DNA of 64,000 bases, from contig NC_089189.1 in the NCBI RefSeq assembly GCF_947507565.1, positions 930,001 to 994,000 of the forward strand, given 5' to 3'. The notes beneath the pieces were generated by a model, which had not been told where the DNA came from, searched no databases, and saw nothing but the letters and a program-made list of their open reading frames with translations. The stretch is from Oscarella lobularis. Its lineage: Eukaryota > Porifera > Homoscleromorpha > Homosclerophorida > Oscarellidae. Every line of letters starts with the position of its first letter. Position 1 is the first letter of the stretch. Positions 11,870-25,085 of this stretch are shown in pieces. The translations under genes were made by a program, and so were the position numbers.

Positions 11870-14800
11870 AAGTTGAGAGGCTAAATAAATTGAGGGACTA
11901 ATCTTTGATTCTAAAGGCCTACATTTTAAATTGAGGGCCTAATCTTTGATTCACAGGGCCTAAATATTAAACTGAGAGCCTAATCTTTGATTCTAAAGGC
12001 TAAATATCAAATTGAGGGCCTAATATTTGATTCTAAAGACCTAAGTATGAAATTGAAGGCTTAATCTTTGATTCTAAAGGCCAAATATAAAATTGAGGGC
12101 CTAATCTTCGATTCCAAAGACCTACAAATTAAATTGAGGGCCTAATCTTTGATTCTAAAGGCCTAAACTTTAAATTGAGAGCCTAATCTTTGATTCATAG
12201 GGCCTAAATATTAAATTGAGGGACTAATCTTTGATTCCAAGGCAAAATAATTAAATTAAGGGCCGAATCTTTGATTCTAAAGACCTAAATATAAAATAGA
12301 GGGCCTAATCTTTGATTCTGAAGGCTTAAACATTAAATTGAGGGCCTAATCTTTGATTCTAAAGGCCCAAATATTAAATTGAGTGCCTAATCTTTGATTC
12401 TAAAGGCCTAAATATTAAATTGAGGGCCTAATCTTTGATTCTAAAGGCCTAAATATTAAATTGAGGGCCTAATCTTTGATTCTAAAGACCTAAATATTAA
12501 ATTGAGGGCCTAATCTTTGATTCTAAAGACCTACAAATTAAATTGAGGGCCTAATATTTTATTCCAAAGGCCTAAACTTTAAATTCAGGGCCTAATCTTT
12601 GACTCGCAGGGCCTAAATATTAAATTGAGAGCCTAATCTTTGATTCTAAAGGCCCAAATATTAAATTGAGGGCCTAATCTTTATTCTAAAGACATAAATA
12701 TAAAATTGAGGGCCTAATCTTTGATTCTGAAAGGTTAAATATTAAATTGAAGGCTAATCTTTGATTCTAAAGGCCTAAATATTTAACTGAGGGCCTAATC
12801 TTTGATTCTAAAGGCCTAAATATAAAATTGAGGACCTAATCTTTGATTATAAAGGCCAAATATTGAATTGAGGGCCTAATCTTTGATTCTAAAGACCTAC
12901 AAATTAAAATGAGGGACTAATCTTTGATTCACAGGGCCTAAATATTAAATTGAGGGCTAATCTTTGATTCTAAAGACCTACAAATTAAAATGAAGGCCTA
13001 ATCTTTGATTCACAGGGCCTAAATATTAAATTGAGGGCCTAATCTTTGATTCTAAAGGCCTAAATATTAAATTGAGGGCCTAATCTTTGATTCTAAAGAC
13101 CTACAAATTAAATTGAGGGCCTAATATTTTATTCCAAAGGCCTAAACTTTAAATTCAGAGCCTAATCTTTGACTCGCAGGGCCTAAATATTAAATTGAGG
13201 ACCTAATCTTTGATTCTAAAGGCCTAAATATTAAATTGAGGGCTAATCTTTGATTCTAAAGGCCAAAATATTTAACTGAGGGCCTAATCTTTGATTCTAA
13301 AGGCCTAAATATTAAATTGAGGACCTAACCTTTGATTATAAAGGCCAAATATTGAATTGAGGGCCTAATCTTTGATTCTAAAGACCTACAAATTAAAATG
13401 AGGGCCTAATCTTTGATTCACAGGGCCTAAATATTAAATTGATGGCTAATCTTTGATTCTAAAGACCTACAAATTAAAATGAGGGCCTAATCTTTGATTC
13501 ACAGGGCCTAAATATTAAATTGAGGGCCTAATCTTTGATTCTAAAGACCTACAAATTAAATTGAGGGCCTAATATTTTATTCCAAAGGCCTAAACTTTAA
13601 ATTCAGGGCCTAATCTTTGACTCGCAGGGCCTAAATATTAAATTGAGGGACTAATCGTTGATTCTAAAGGCCTAACTATTAAATTGAGAGCCTAATCTTT
13701 GATTCTAAAGGCTAAATATTAAATTGAGGGCCTAATCTTTGATTCTAAAGACCTACAAATTAAAATGAGGGCCTAATCTTTGATTCACAGGGCCTAAATA
13801 TTAATTGAGGGACTAATCTTTGATTCACAGGGCCTAAATATTAAATTGAGGGCCTAATCTTTGATTCTAAAGGCCTAAATATTAAATTGAGGGCCTAATC
13901 TTTGATTCTAAAGGCCTAAATATTAAATTGAGGGCCTAATCTTTGATTCTAAAGACCTACAAATTAAATTGAGGGCCTAATATTTTATTCCAAAGGCCTA
14001 AACTTTAAATTCAGGGCCTAATCTTTGACTCGCAGGGCCTAAATATTAAATTGAGGGACTAATCTTTGATTCTAAAGGCCTAACTATTAAATTGAGAGCC
14101 TAATCTTTGATTCTAAAGGCTAAATATTAAATTGAGGGCCTAATCTTTGATTCTAAAGACCTACAAATTAAAATGAGGGCCTAATCTTTGATTCACAGGG
14201 CCTAAATATTAATTGAGGGACTAATCTTTGATTCACAGGGCCTAAATATTAAATTGAGGGCCTAATCTTTGATTCTAAAGGCCTAAATATTAAATTGAGG
14301 GCCTAATCTTTGATTCTAAAGGCCTAAATATTAAATTGAGGGCCTAATCTTTGATTCTAAAGACCTACAAATTAAATTGAGGGCCTAATATTTTATTCCA
14401 AAGGCCTAAACTTTAAATTCAGGGCCTAATCTTTGATTCGCAGGGCCTAAATATTAAATTGAGAGACTAATCTTTGATTCTAAAGACCTAAGTATTAAAT
14501 TGAGAGCCTAATCTTTGATTCTAAAGGATAAATATTAAATTGAGGGCCTAATCTTTGATTCTGAAGGCTTAAATATTAAATTGAGGGCTAATCTTTGATT
14601 CTAAAGGCCTATTTATTTAACTGAGGGCCTAATCTTTGATTCTAAGGGCCTAAATATAAAATTGAGGGCATAATCTTTGATTATAAAGGCCAAATATTGA
14701 ATTGAGGGCCTAATCTTTGATTCTAAAGACCTACAAATTAAAATGAGGGCCTAATCTTTGATTCACAGGGCCTAAGTATTAAATTGAGGGCCTAATCTTT

Positions 14801-17800
14801 GATTCTAAAGGCCTAAATATTAAATTGAGGGCCTAATCTTTGATTCTAAAGACCTACAAATTAAATTGAGGGCCTAATGTTTTATTCTAAAGGCCTAAAC
14901 TTTAAATTCAGGGCCTAATCTTTGATTCGCAGGGCCTAAATATTAAATTGAGAGACTAATCTTTGATTCTAAAGACCTAAGTATTAAATTGAGAGCCTAA
15001 TCTTTGATTCTAAAGGATAAATATTAAATTGAGGGCCTAATCTTTGATTCTAAGAACCTAAGTATTAAATTGAGGGCTTAATGTTTGATTCTAAAAGCCA
15101 AATATTAAATTCAGGGCCTAATCTTTGATTCTAAAGACATACAAATTAAATTGAGGGCCTAATGTTTGATTCTAAAGGCCTAAACTTTAAATTGAGAGCC
15201 TAATCTTTGATTCACAGGGCCTAAATATTAAATTGAGGGCTTAATCTTTGATTCACAGGGCCTAAATATTAAATTGAGGGCCTAATCTTTGATTCTAAAG
15301 GCCTAAATATTAAATTGAGGGCCTAATCTTTGATTCTAAAGACCTACAAATTAAATTGAGGGCCTAATATTTTATTCCAAAGGCCTAAACTTTAAATTCA
15401 GGGCCTAATCTTTGACTCGCAGGGCCTAAATATTAAATTGAGGGCCTAATCTTTGATTCTAAAGGCTAAATATTAAATTGAGGGCCTAATCTTTGATTCT
15501 AAAGGCCCAAATATTAAATTGAGGGCCTAATCTTTATTCTAAAGACATAAATATAAAATTGAGGGCCTAATCTTTGATTCTGAAGGCTTAAATATTAAAT
15601 TGAGGGCTAATCTTTGATTCTAAAGGCCTAAATATTTAACTGAGAGCCTAATCTTTGATTCTAAAGGCCTAAATATAAAATTGAGGACCTAATCTTTGAT
15701 TATAAAGGCCAAATATTGAATTGAGGGCCTAATCTTTGATTCTAAAGACCTACAAATTAAATTGAGGGCCTAATATTTTATTCCAAAGGCCTAAACTTTA
15801 AATTCAGGGCCTAATCTTTGACTCGCAGGGCCTAAATATTAAATTGAGGGCCTAATCTTTGATTCTAAAGGATAAATATTGAATTGAGGGCCTAATCTTT
15901 GATTCTAAAGACCTACAAATTAAAATGAGGGCCTAATCTTTGATTCACAGGGCCTAAAAATTAAATTGAGGGCCTAATATTTGATTCTAAAGGCCTAAAT
16001 ATTAAATTGAGGGCCTAATCTTTGATTCTAAAGACCTACAAATTAAATTGAGGGCCTAATGTTTTATTCTAAAGGCCTAAACTTTAAATTCAGGGCCTAA
16101 TCTTTGATTCGCAGGGCCTAAATATTAAATTGAGAGACTAATCTTTGATTCTAAAGACCTAAGTATTAAATTGAGAGCCTAATCTTTGATTCTAAAGGAT
16201 AAATATTAAATTGAGGGCCTAATCTTTGATTCTAAGGACCTAAGTATTAAATTGAGGGCTTAATGTTTGATTCTAAAGGCCAAATATTAAATTCAGGGCC
16301 TAATCTTTGATTCTAAAGACATACAAATTAAATTGAGGGCCTAATGTTTGATTCTAAAGGCCTAAACTTTAAATTGAGGGCCTAATCTTTGATTCTAAAG
16401 GCCTAAATATTAAATTGAGGGCCTAATCTTTGATTCTAAAGACCTACAAATTAAATTGAGGGCCTAATGTTTTATTCTAAAGGCCTAAACTTTAAATTCA
16501 GGGCCTAATCTTTGATTCGCAGGGCCTAAATATTAAATTGAGAGACTAATCTTTGATTCTAAAGACCTAAGTATTAAATTGAGAGCCTAATCTTTGATTC
16601 TAAAGGATAAATATTAAATTGAGGGCCTAATCTTTGATTCTAAGAACCTAAGTATTAAATTGAGGGCTTAATGTTTGATTCTAAAAGCCAAATATTAAAT
16701 TCAGGGCCTAATCTTTGATTCTAAAGACATACAAATTAAATTGAGGGCCTAATGTTTGATTCTAAAGGCCTAAACTTTAAATTGAGAGCCTAATCTTTGA
16801 TTCACAGGGCCTAAATATTAAATTGAGGGCTTAATCTTTGATTCACAGGGCCTAAATATTAAATTGAGGGCCTAATCTTTGATTCTAAAGGCCTAAATAT
16901 TAAATTGAGGGCCTAATCTTTGATTCTAAAGACCTACAAATTAAATTGAGGGCCTAATATTTTATTCCAAAGGCCTAAACTTTAAATTCAGGGCCTAATC
17001 TTTGACTCGCAGGGCCTAAATATTAAATTGAGGGCCTAATCTTTGATTCTAAAGGCTAAATATTAAATTGAGGGCCTAATCTTTGATTCTAAAGGCCCAA
17101 ATATTAAATTGAGGGCCTAATCTTTATTCTAAAGACATAAATATAAAATTGAGGGCCTAATCTTTGATTCTGAAGGCTTAAATATTAAATTGAGGGCTAA
17201 TCTTTGATTCTAAAGGCCTAAATATTTAACTGAGAGCCTAATCTTTGATTCTAAAGGCCTAAATATAAAATTGAGGACCTAATCTTTGATTATAAAGGCC
17301 AAATATTGAATTGAGGGCCTAATCTTTGATTCTAAAGGCCTAAATATTAAATTGAGGGCCTAATCTTTGATTCTAAAGACCTACAAATTAAATTGAGGGC
17401 CTAATATTTTATTCCAAAGGCCTAAACTTTAAATTCAGGGCCTAATCTTTGACTCGCAGGGCCTAAATATTAAATTGAGGGCCTAATCTTTGATTCTAAA
17501 GGCTAAATATTAAATTGAGGGCCTAATCTTTGATTCTAAAGGCCCAAATATTAAATTGAGGGCCTAATCTTTATTCTAAAGACATAAATATAAAATTGAG
17601 GGCCTAATCTTTGATTCTGAAGGCTTAAATATTAAATTGAGGGCTAATCTTTGATTCTAAAGGCCTAAATATTTAACTGAGAGCCTAATCTTTGATTCTA
17701 AAGGCCTAAATATAAAATTGAGGACCTAATCTTTGATTATAAAGGCCAAATATTGAATTGAGGGCCTAATCTTTGATTCTAAAGACCTACAAATTAAAAT

Positions 17801-20637
17801 GAGGGCCTAATCTTTGATTCACAGGGCCTAAAAATTAAATTGAGGGCCTAATATTTGATTCTAAAGGCCTAAATATTTAATTGACGACCTAATCATTGAT
17901 TCTAAAGGCCTCAGTATTAAATTGAGAGCCTAAACTTTGATTCTAAAAGCTAAATATTAAATTGAGGGCCAAATCTTTGATTCTAAAGGCTAAATATTAA
18001 ATTGAGGGCCTAATCTTTTATTCTAAAGGCCCAAATATTAAATTGAGGGCCTAATCTTTATTCTAAAGACATAAATATAAAATTGAGGGCCTAATCTTTG
18101 ATTCTGAAGGCTTAAATATTAAATTGAGGGCCTAATCTTTGATTCCAAAGGCCCAAATATTAAATTGAGTGCCTAATCTTTGATTCTAAGGTCCTAAAAA
18201 TTAAATTGAGGGCCTAATCTTTGATTCTAAAGGCCTAAACTTTAAATTGAGGGCCTAATCTTTGATTCACAGGGCCTAAATATTAAATTGAGGGACTAAT
18301 CTTTGATTCTAAAGACCTAAGTATTAAATTGAGGGCCTAATCTTTGATTCTAAGGACCTAAGTATTAAATTGAGGGCTTAATCTTTGATCCTAAAGGCCA
18401 AATATTAAATTCAGGGCCTAATATTTTATTCCAAAGGCCTAAACTTTAAATTCAGGGCCTAATCTTTGACTCGCAGGGCCTAAATATTAAATTGAGGGAC
18501 TAATCGTTGATTCTAAAGGCCTAACTATTAAATTGAGAGCCTAATCTTTGATTCTAAAGGCTAAATATTAAATTGAGGGCCTAATCTTTGATTCTAAAGA
18601 CCTACAAATGAAATTGAGGTCTTAATATTTTATTCTAAGGGCCTAAACTTTAAATTGAGGGCCTAATCTTTGATTCACAGGGCCTAAATATTAATTGAGG
18701 GACTAATCTTTGATTCACAGGGCCTAAATATTAAATTGAGGGACTAATCTTTGATTCTAAAGACCTAAGTATTAAATTGAGGGCCTAATCTTTGATTCTA
18801 AGGACCTAAGTATTAAATTGAGGGCTTAATCTTTGATCCTAAAGGCCAAATATTAAATTCAGGGCCTAATATTTTATTCCAAAGGCCTAAACTTTAAATT
18901 CAGGGCCTAATCTTTGACTCGCAGGGCCTAAATATTAAATTGAGGGACTAATCGTTGATTCTAAAGGCCTAACTATTAAATTGAGAGCCTAATCTTTGAT
19001 TCTAAAGGCTAAATATTAAATTGAGGGCCTAATCTTTGATTCTAAAGACCTACAAATGAAATTGAGGTCTTAATATTTTATTCTAAAGGCCTAAACTTTA
19101 AATTGAGGGCCTAATCTTTGATTCACAGGGCCTAAATATTAATTGAGGGACTAATCTTTGGTTCTAAAGACCTAAGTATTAAATTGAGGGCTTAATCTTT
19201 GATTCTAAAGGCCAAATATTGAATTGAGGGCCTAATCTTTGATTCTAAAGACCTACAAATTAAAATGAGGGCCTAATCTTTGATTCACAGGGCCTAAAAA
19301 TTAAATTGAGGGCCTAATATTTGATTCTAAAGGCCTAAATATTTAATTGACGACCTAATCATTGATTCTAAAGGCCTCAGTATTAAATTGAGAGCCTAAA
19401 CTTTGATTCTAAAGGCTAAATATTAAATTGAGGGCCTAATCTTTGATTCTAAAGGCTAAATATTAAATTGAGGGCCTAATCTTTTATTCTAAAGGCCAAA
19501 TATTAAATTGAGGGCCTAATCTTTATTCTAAAGACATAAATATAAAATTGAGGGCCTAATCTTTGATTCTGAAGGCTTAAATATTAAATTGAGGGCTAAT
19601 CTTTGATTCTAAAGGCTAAATATTAAATTGAGGGCCTAATCTTTTATTCTAAAGGCCCAAATATTAAATTGAGGGCCTAATCTTTATTCTAAAGACATAA
19701 ATATAAAATTGAGGGCCTAATCTTTGATTTTGAAGGCTTAAATATTAAATTGAGGGCTAATCTTTGATTCTAAAGGCCTAAATATTTAACTGAGGGCCTA
19801 ATCTTTGATTCTAAAGGCCTAAATATAAAATTGAGGACCTAATCTTTGATTATAAAGGCCAAATATTGAATTGAGGGCCTAATCTTTGATTCTAAAGACC
19901 TACAAATTAAAATGAGGGCCTAATCTTTGATTCACAGGGCCTAAATATTAAATTGAGGGACTAATCTTTGATTCTAAAGACCTAAGTATTAAATTGAGAG
20001 CCTAATCTTTGATTCTAAAGGCTAAATATTAAATTGAGGCTTTAATCTGTGATTCTAAAGACATAAGTATTAAATTGAGGGCTTAATCTTTGATTCTAAA
20101 GGCCAAATATTAAATTCAGGGCCTAATCTTTGATTCTAAAGACCTACAAATTAAATTGAGGGCCTAATATTTGATTCTAAAGGCCTAAACATTAAATTGA
20201 GGGCCTAATCTTTGATTCACAGGGCCTAAATATTAAATTGAAGGCCTAATCTTTGATTCTAAAGGCCTAAGTATTAAATTGAGGGCCTAATCTTTGATTC
20301 TAAAGACCTACAAATTAAATTGAGGGCCTAATATTTGATTCTAAAGGCCTAAACTTTAAATTGAGAGCCTAATCTTTGATTCACAGGGCCTAAATATTAA
20401 ATCGAGGGCCTAATATTTTATTCTAAAGGCCTAAGTATTAAATTGAGGGCCTAATCTTTGATTCACAGGGCATAAATATTAAATTGAGGGACTAATCTTT
20501 GATTCTAAAGACCTAAGTATTAAATTGAGAGCCTAATCTTTGATTCAAAAGGCCTAAATATAAAATTGAGGGCCTAATCTTTAATTCTGAAGGCTTAAAT
20601 ATTAAATTGAGGGACTAATCTTTGATTCTAAAGGCCT
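11870..20637. repeat. 41-bp satellite array, about 210 units, with higher-order duplications
   Basis: The unit reads TTGAGGGCCTAATCTTTGAT followed by a TCTAAAGGCCTAAATATTAAA-like half. It is AT-rich with AGGCCT and AATATT palindromes. Sub-variants alternate: GATTCACAGGG, GACTCGCAGGG, AAAGACCTACAAATT and TTTTATTCCAAAGG. The rare combination beginning AGAGACTAATC occurs at about 14951, 16133 and 16541. The unique TAAGAACCTA variant occurs at 15051 and 16641, an offset of 1590 bp, so whole multi-unit blocks were copied. Blocks near 18423 and 18871 repeat at about 448 bp (11 units). Stops occur in all frames and nothing in it looks coding. It resembles heterochromatic or centromere-type satellite DNA, but position on the chromosome cannot be judged. 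Confidence 0.97.
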
Positions 20638-21468
20638 ACACGGACAGATCGAACAGAAATTATCTTTTCTTTTTTTAGGTTCTTTCGTCAACCGAATCAC
20701 GAAGGCGTTCAGGCGAATATTGCGCGCGGTTATCGCGCACACCGCGCGCTACGCTACGCGATGCATCGATCGAGTGGCGTCGAGCGGCGAGCTCGCGCAG
20801 CGTGATATTTCGACGCTGACACTCGATCAACGGCGACGTTTCGGTAAGCTATGGTTTCGTCGCTCGTTTGACGCATAGACCATTGGAAACGTCGCCGTTG
20901 ATCGACCACGAGGCGCTCGATCGTCGTCCGTAAGCCATATTGAAATTGGCGCGTGATTGCAGACTCACGCTCGCGCCGCATGCGTAACACGATTTCTTGG
21001 CTTCTTTTTTAGGTCAGCGAATGCCTTCGACCGAAATTGCGGCGTTCACGAATAGCTTAGGACCCTAGCTTCAAGTCTAACCAATAAACGAGTGTTCGAT
21101 GCGCGAAAATATCGACGGTAGAGGAGGAAAGCGAGCTCAAATGCAACGCGGATTATCTACGCGCTAAACCATATGCGATTAACACTACAGTAGCGCTTAC
21201 CAAGATGCTTCTCTGTCATTCCCGATGTCGTCAGCTGCTTTTCTCGAATTCCACGTGAGGTCTCCAACTAGGAACATTTTCGCCACTTAGTAATTAATTA
21301 ATTAATTAATGATTCAATAATTCACCGTGACGTGAAGGCGCTAGGTATATGTAGCCCACATACAGAAATGGGTTGATTTAGCGGTCACCAAAACACGATA
21401 TATTCACTTGACACACACACAACGAAGAAATCTGTGCCAAAGTGAATGTAGTCAATGTCCTTCCTTCC
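20638..21468. other. Unique spacer between satellite and NHL-BTB cluster, with inverted repeat
   Basis: GC-rich at first (20720-21010), then AT-rich with a TTAATTAATTAATTAAT run near 21290-21310. A minus-strand open frame of 78 codons (20754-20990) shows no recognisable family. It overlaps a perfect inverted repeat, so I take it as an artefact. Possibly the remnant of a fold-back element. Confidence 0.5.
20823..20905. repeat. Perfect 20-nt inverted repeat, 43-nt spacer
   Basis: The left arm at 20823-20842 contains GATCAACGGCGACGTTTC. Its exact reverse complement is at 20886-20903, and the pairing extends by two more bases at the outer end. The spacer separates arms that could form a stable cruciform or hairpin. 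Confidence 0.9.
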
Positions 21469-22980
21469 TCACGCAATACGTCTCATGATTTCGGCTAGTA
21501 GCTCACTGCCTAGACCCGTGAATCTGTCGTAATGACAAAGTGTCCTGAAATGTTTTGCAACAAACGCAATAGCCACGTCCCTCAGCTCGCGGAAGCCGAA
21601 CCTGTTAGCCAAAAACAGATAATCGATAGCCGTTTCAATTGAAACTCTCCGAGCCATATAACCAATGCAGAAGTCGCGCAGACTTTCAACGAGATATCGA
21701 TCCGCCAAGACGAGAATATCTGGAATGATGCGAGAATGCTTTTGAACGTCGAAGCAACCGGTGACGAGAAACGTGACGACAGCGTAGAACGACTCGTACG
21801 TCGCGTCTTCGATGCAAATCGGAGTCGACTCACTCCCATCCGTCTTCGAACGTTCTTTCCAATTGGACGAAAACATCGCGCTGAAATACTCGCTTCGAAC
21901 GCACATGTGCGTAGCACAAACGCTAATGCGTTCTCCTTTGACGAGAAATATCGCGTTGCCGGCTGGAAGGCCGTCACTGCCGTCAATCAACTTGGCCAAG
22001 TCGATCGACAATTTAGGATCGTGGAAAGAAGAGGCCGCTAGTCTCACCCTACGAACAGCTCTCGCTTCTGTAAAGTAGAGGAATCCTGATTTCGAATCAT
22101 AGAACAATGAGCGCGGTTGCTTCAGGGCAGCCAGGGCACCCCTGCCGTCAATAGAGTTCCTTTCACCCGATCCGCACACAAGCTGCAGTCCCGATGGCAC
22201 GAGCATATAGATTTTATATGACCGATCGCCGACATAGACGTTGCCTTCATCATCTACGGCAATGCCGTCAATATTCTCGAAGCCTTCACAAACGGTTTCG
22301 ACTTGAGAATTGACGGTGATCTTTCTTAGAGCGTTATTACATAAGTCAGCCACGTACACGGAACCGTCTGGCCCCATGGCCATTTGTCGGGGACGACAGA
22401 ACTTTGCTACGCTGCAGTGGCCATCTCTGTCGCCTCGTATTTCCCTGGTTCCCGCCGCTAGTGCCACCGAAGCGGGCTCAGAATCGAGCCTCATTTCGCG
22501 GATAGTGCAATCAGAACAGGAGACAAGCAACCGTCCATCCTTTGTGTCCACAATCCCTTCTGGCTTGGTAAGTGTCACTGTGCGATTGCCTAGAGTAAAC
22601 ACTGTTCCGTCGCTTAATTGCACTTCCCTAATGCGCCCGCTGTTGAAATCGGTGACGTAGATAGACGATTTGGACGCTGAGACGGCGAGGCCTCTTGGAC
22701 CGTCGAACTTCGCCGTCGTCGGAGAACCGTCGCGAAATCCGGCGTCTCCCTCGATTCCCGCGTAACACGAAGCTGTTCCGGACGAAGGATCGACTCTCCA
22801 GATGCAGTGTTTGTCGTTGTCGACGCAAAACACGCCTTCTTCTAGCACGACTATTCCGCAGAGTTTGGAGAACGATTTCGAACGCGAAACGGTTTCAACG
22901 AAGCCGACTATGTAGGAAGAAGGCTTCCAAAGTGCAACGAACATAGCTGTCGTGCATTTCTAACCTTCGGTAGATGTCAT
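21469..22980 (-). CDS. NHL-repeat / BTB protein, copy 1 (484 aa)
   Basis: Exon 1 is 22980-22965 (16 nt) and exon 2 is 22907-21469. Splicing gives the N-terminus MTSTEVGFVETVSRS. A GTTAGA donor is used here where the other copies have GTAAGA. Residues from about 20 to 320 form NHL-type propeller blades (PRGLAVSASKSSIYVTDF, PRQMAMGPDGSVYVADL, GIAVDDEGNVYVGD). These are followed by a BTB/POZ domain (VKGERISVCATHMCVRSEYF..MFSSNW) and a BACK-like helical end. In other families BTB domains dimerise and recruit cullin-3 while NHL propellers bind RNA or protein, so a ubiquitin-ligase adaptor role is conceivable but is inference. This is the most diverged copy together with copy 5. It lacks one or two residues in several blades but is intact. 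Confidence 0.88.
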
Positions 22981-23030
22981 TTACGGCCGCTTTTGGAAGA
23001 GTCTTTTATATCTAGTGCGCGCTAGACTAC
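22981..23030 (-). promoter_or_regulatory. Core promoter of NHL-BTB copy 1
   Basis: Read on the minus strand, TAGCGCGCACTA is followed directly by GATATAAAAG. The TATAAAA begins exactly 30 nt before the ATG. Identical arrangements precede copies 2 and 3. Confidence 0.65.
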
Positions 23031-23245
23031 GCGCTGAGGTTCCGCGCAGAGCCCGTGTTTCAGAGCCAGGCATAATACAGTGTAAATAATTGTAGAAATT
23101 CAAACAGACAAGCTGGCCACAAATTTACTTGTTGAAAAGCTGTTGATTGTTAATAATTAAGCAACACGGCGTTTACTTTGAAACTGCATTAGACACACAA
23201 AACAAAAGAAATCCGCGTCAAAAAATTAACACTGTCAATTATGTT

Positions 23246-24768
23246 CTAACTTGATGATGCAATGGCTCTCACAATTTCGACAAGTAGCTCACTACTGCCA
23301 AGACCTGCAAAGTTGTCATCACGGCACAGAGTCTTGAAATTTTTTGCAACAAACTGCAGAGCCACTTTCTTCAGCTCTCGGAAGCCAAACCTCTCGGCCA
23401 AAGACAGATAATCGACAGCAGTTTCATTGGAAACTCTCCGAACCAGATGTGCGATGCAGAACTCGCGCAAACTTTCAACAAGATATCGATCCGCCAAGAC
23501 GAGTATATCTGGGATGATGTGAGAATGCTTTAGAATCTCCAAGCAACCGGTGACGAGAAAAGTGATGACAGCGTCGAACGATTCGTACGTTGCGTCTTCG
23601 ATGCAAATCAGAGTAGACTCGCTTGTGTCCTTTTTGGAATATTCTTTCCAATTGGACGAAAACATGCTGCTGAAATATTCGCTTCGAACGCAGAGGAGAT
23701 TCGTGCAAACACTGATGCGTTTTCCTTCGACCAAAAATATAGTGTCACCCGCTGGGAGACTGTCACTGCCGTTCATCATCTTGGCCAAGTCGATCGACAG
23801 TTTAGGATCACGAAAAGTAGAAGCCTTTACTCTGACCCTACGAACTGCGTTTGACTCTGTAAAGTAGAGGAATCCAGATTTGGAATCATAGAACAAGGAT
23901 CGCGGTTCCTTCAACGAAGCTAGGGCACCGCTGCCGTCGACGGAGTTTCTTTCACCCGATCCGCACACAATTTTCATTCCTGATGGCGCAAGCACGTAGA
24001 TTTTATGAGACCGATCACTGACATAGACGTTTCCTTCATCATCTACGGCGACGCCAACGGTTTTTTTAAAACCTGTGCCAATGGTTCCAACTTCATAATC
24101 TCTGCTGATCGTTCTTATAGCACTATTATTAAAGTCGGCCACATACACAGAACCGTCTGGTCCTACGACCAGTTCATCAGGAGAATCAAATTTTGCTTCA
24201 TTGCCGTGGCCATCACGGTCGCCTGATTCACCCGAGGTACCCGCCGCCACGGACGTCGAAGCGGGTTCGGTATCGACCCGAATTTCGCGGATAGTGCAAT
24301 CCCCACAGGACAATAGCAAGCGTCCATCATCTGTTGCCACAATTCCTCCTGGTTCAGGAAATCTGCAGTCGCCTAGTACAGTAGACACGGCTCCATCGCC
24401 TAATTGTACTTTTCTAATGCGGCCAGTGTCGAAATCAGTGACGTAGATAGACGATTTGGAGGGTGAGACGGCGAGGCCATTGGGGCCGTAGAACCTCGCC
24501 GTCGTTGAAGAACCGTCGAGAAATCCGGCGTTTCCCTCGACTCCGGCGAAGCACGAGGCTGTTCCAGACGAAGGATCGACTTTACAGATGCAATGTTTGT
24601 CGTAGTCGGTGCAAAACACGCCTTCGTCTAGCACGACTATTCCGGAGAGTTCGGAGAACGATTGCGAACGTGAAACAGTCTCAACGAAGCCAACTAGATG
24701 CACGAAGAGACATCCAAAGTGCAACGAACATGGCTGTCCACACGCTTCTTACCTTCGGTAGATGTCAT
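23246..24768 (-). CDS. NHL-repeat / BTB protein, copy 2 (487 aa)
   Basis: Exon 1 is 24768-24753 and exon 2 is 24693-23246. The GTAAGA donor and CATCTAG acceptor give MTSTEVGFVETVSRSQSF. The layout matches copy 1: NHL blades (PNGLAVSPSKSSIYVTDF, PDELVVGPDGSVYVADFNNS, GVAVDDEGNVYVSDRSHK), then BTB (VEGKRISVCTNLLCVRSEYF) and a C-terminal helical part (LVRRVSNETAVDYLSLAERFG). It is much closer to copies 3 and 4 than to 1 or 5, including in non-coding flanks, which indicates recent duplication or conversion. Ends in AIASSS. Confidence 0.9.
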
Positions 24769-24818
24769 TTACGGCCGCTTTTGGAAGAGTCTTTTATATC
24801 TAGTGCGCGCTAGACTAC
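24769..24818 (-). promoter_or_regulatory. Core promoter of NHL-BTB copy 2
   Basis: Minus strand TAGCGCGCACTA followed by GATATAAAAG (about 24792-24812), the TATAAAA starting 30 nt before the ATG at 24768, and GCGGCCGTAA directly before the start codon. Confidence 0.65.
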
Positions 24819-25085
24819 GCGGAGATTCCGCTGAGGTTCCGCGCTAAATAAGAGCACGTGTTGGATGTTGGAGAAAATTCAGAGCCAGGCTTCGTACAGT
24901 GTAAATAATTGTAGAAATTCAAACATACAAGCTGGTCACCAAAACATGACGAATGTATTGTTGAAAAGCTGTTGATTGTTAATTAATTAACCTTAATAAT
25001 TAAGCAACACTGCATTTACTTTGAAACTGCATTAGACACACAAAACAAAGAAATCCGCGTCAAAATTAACACTGTCAATTATGCT

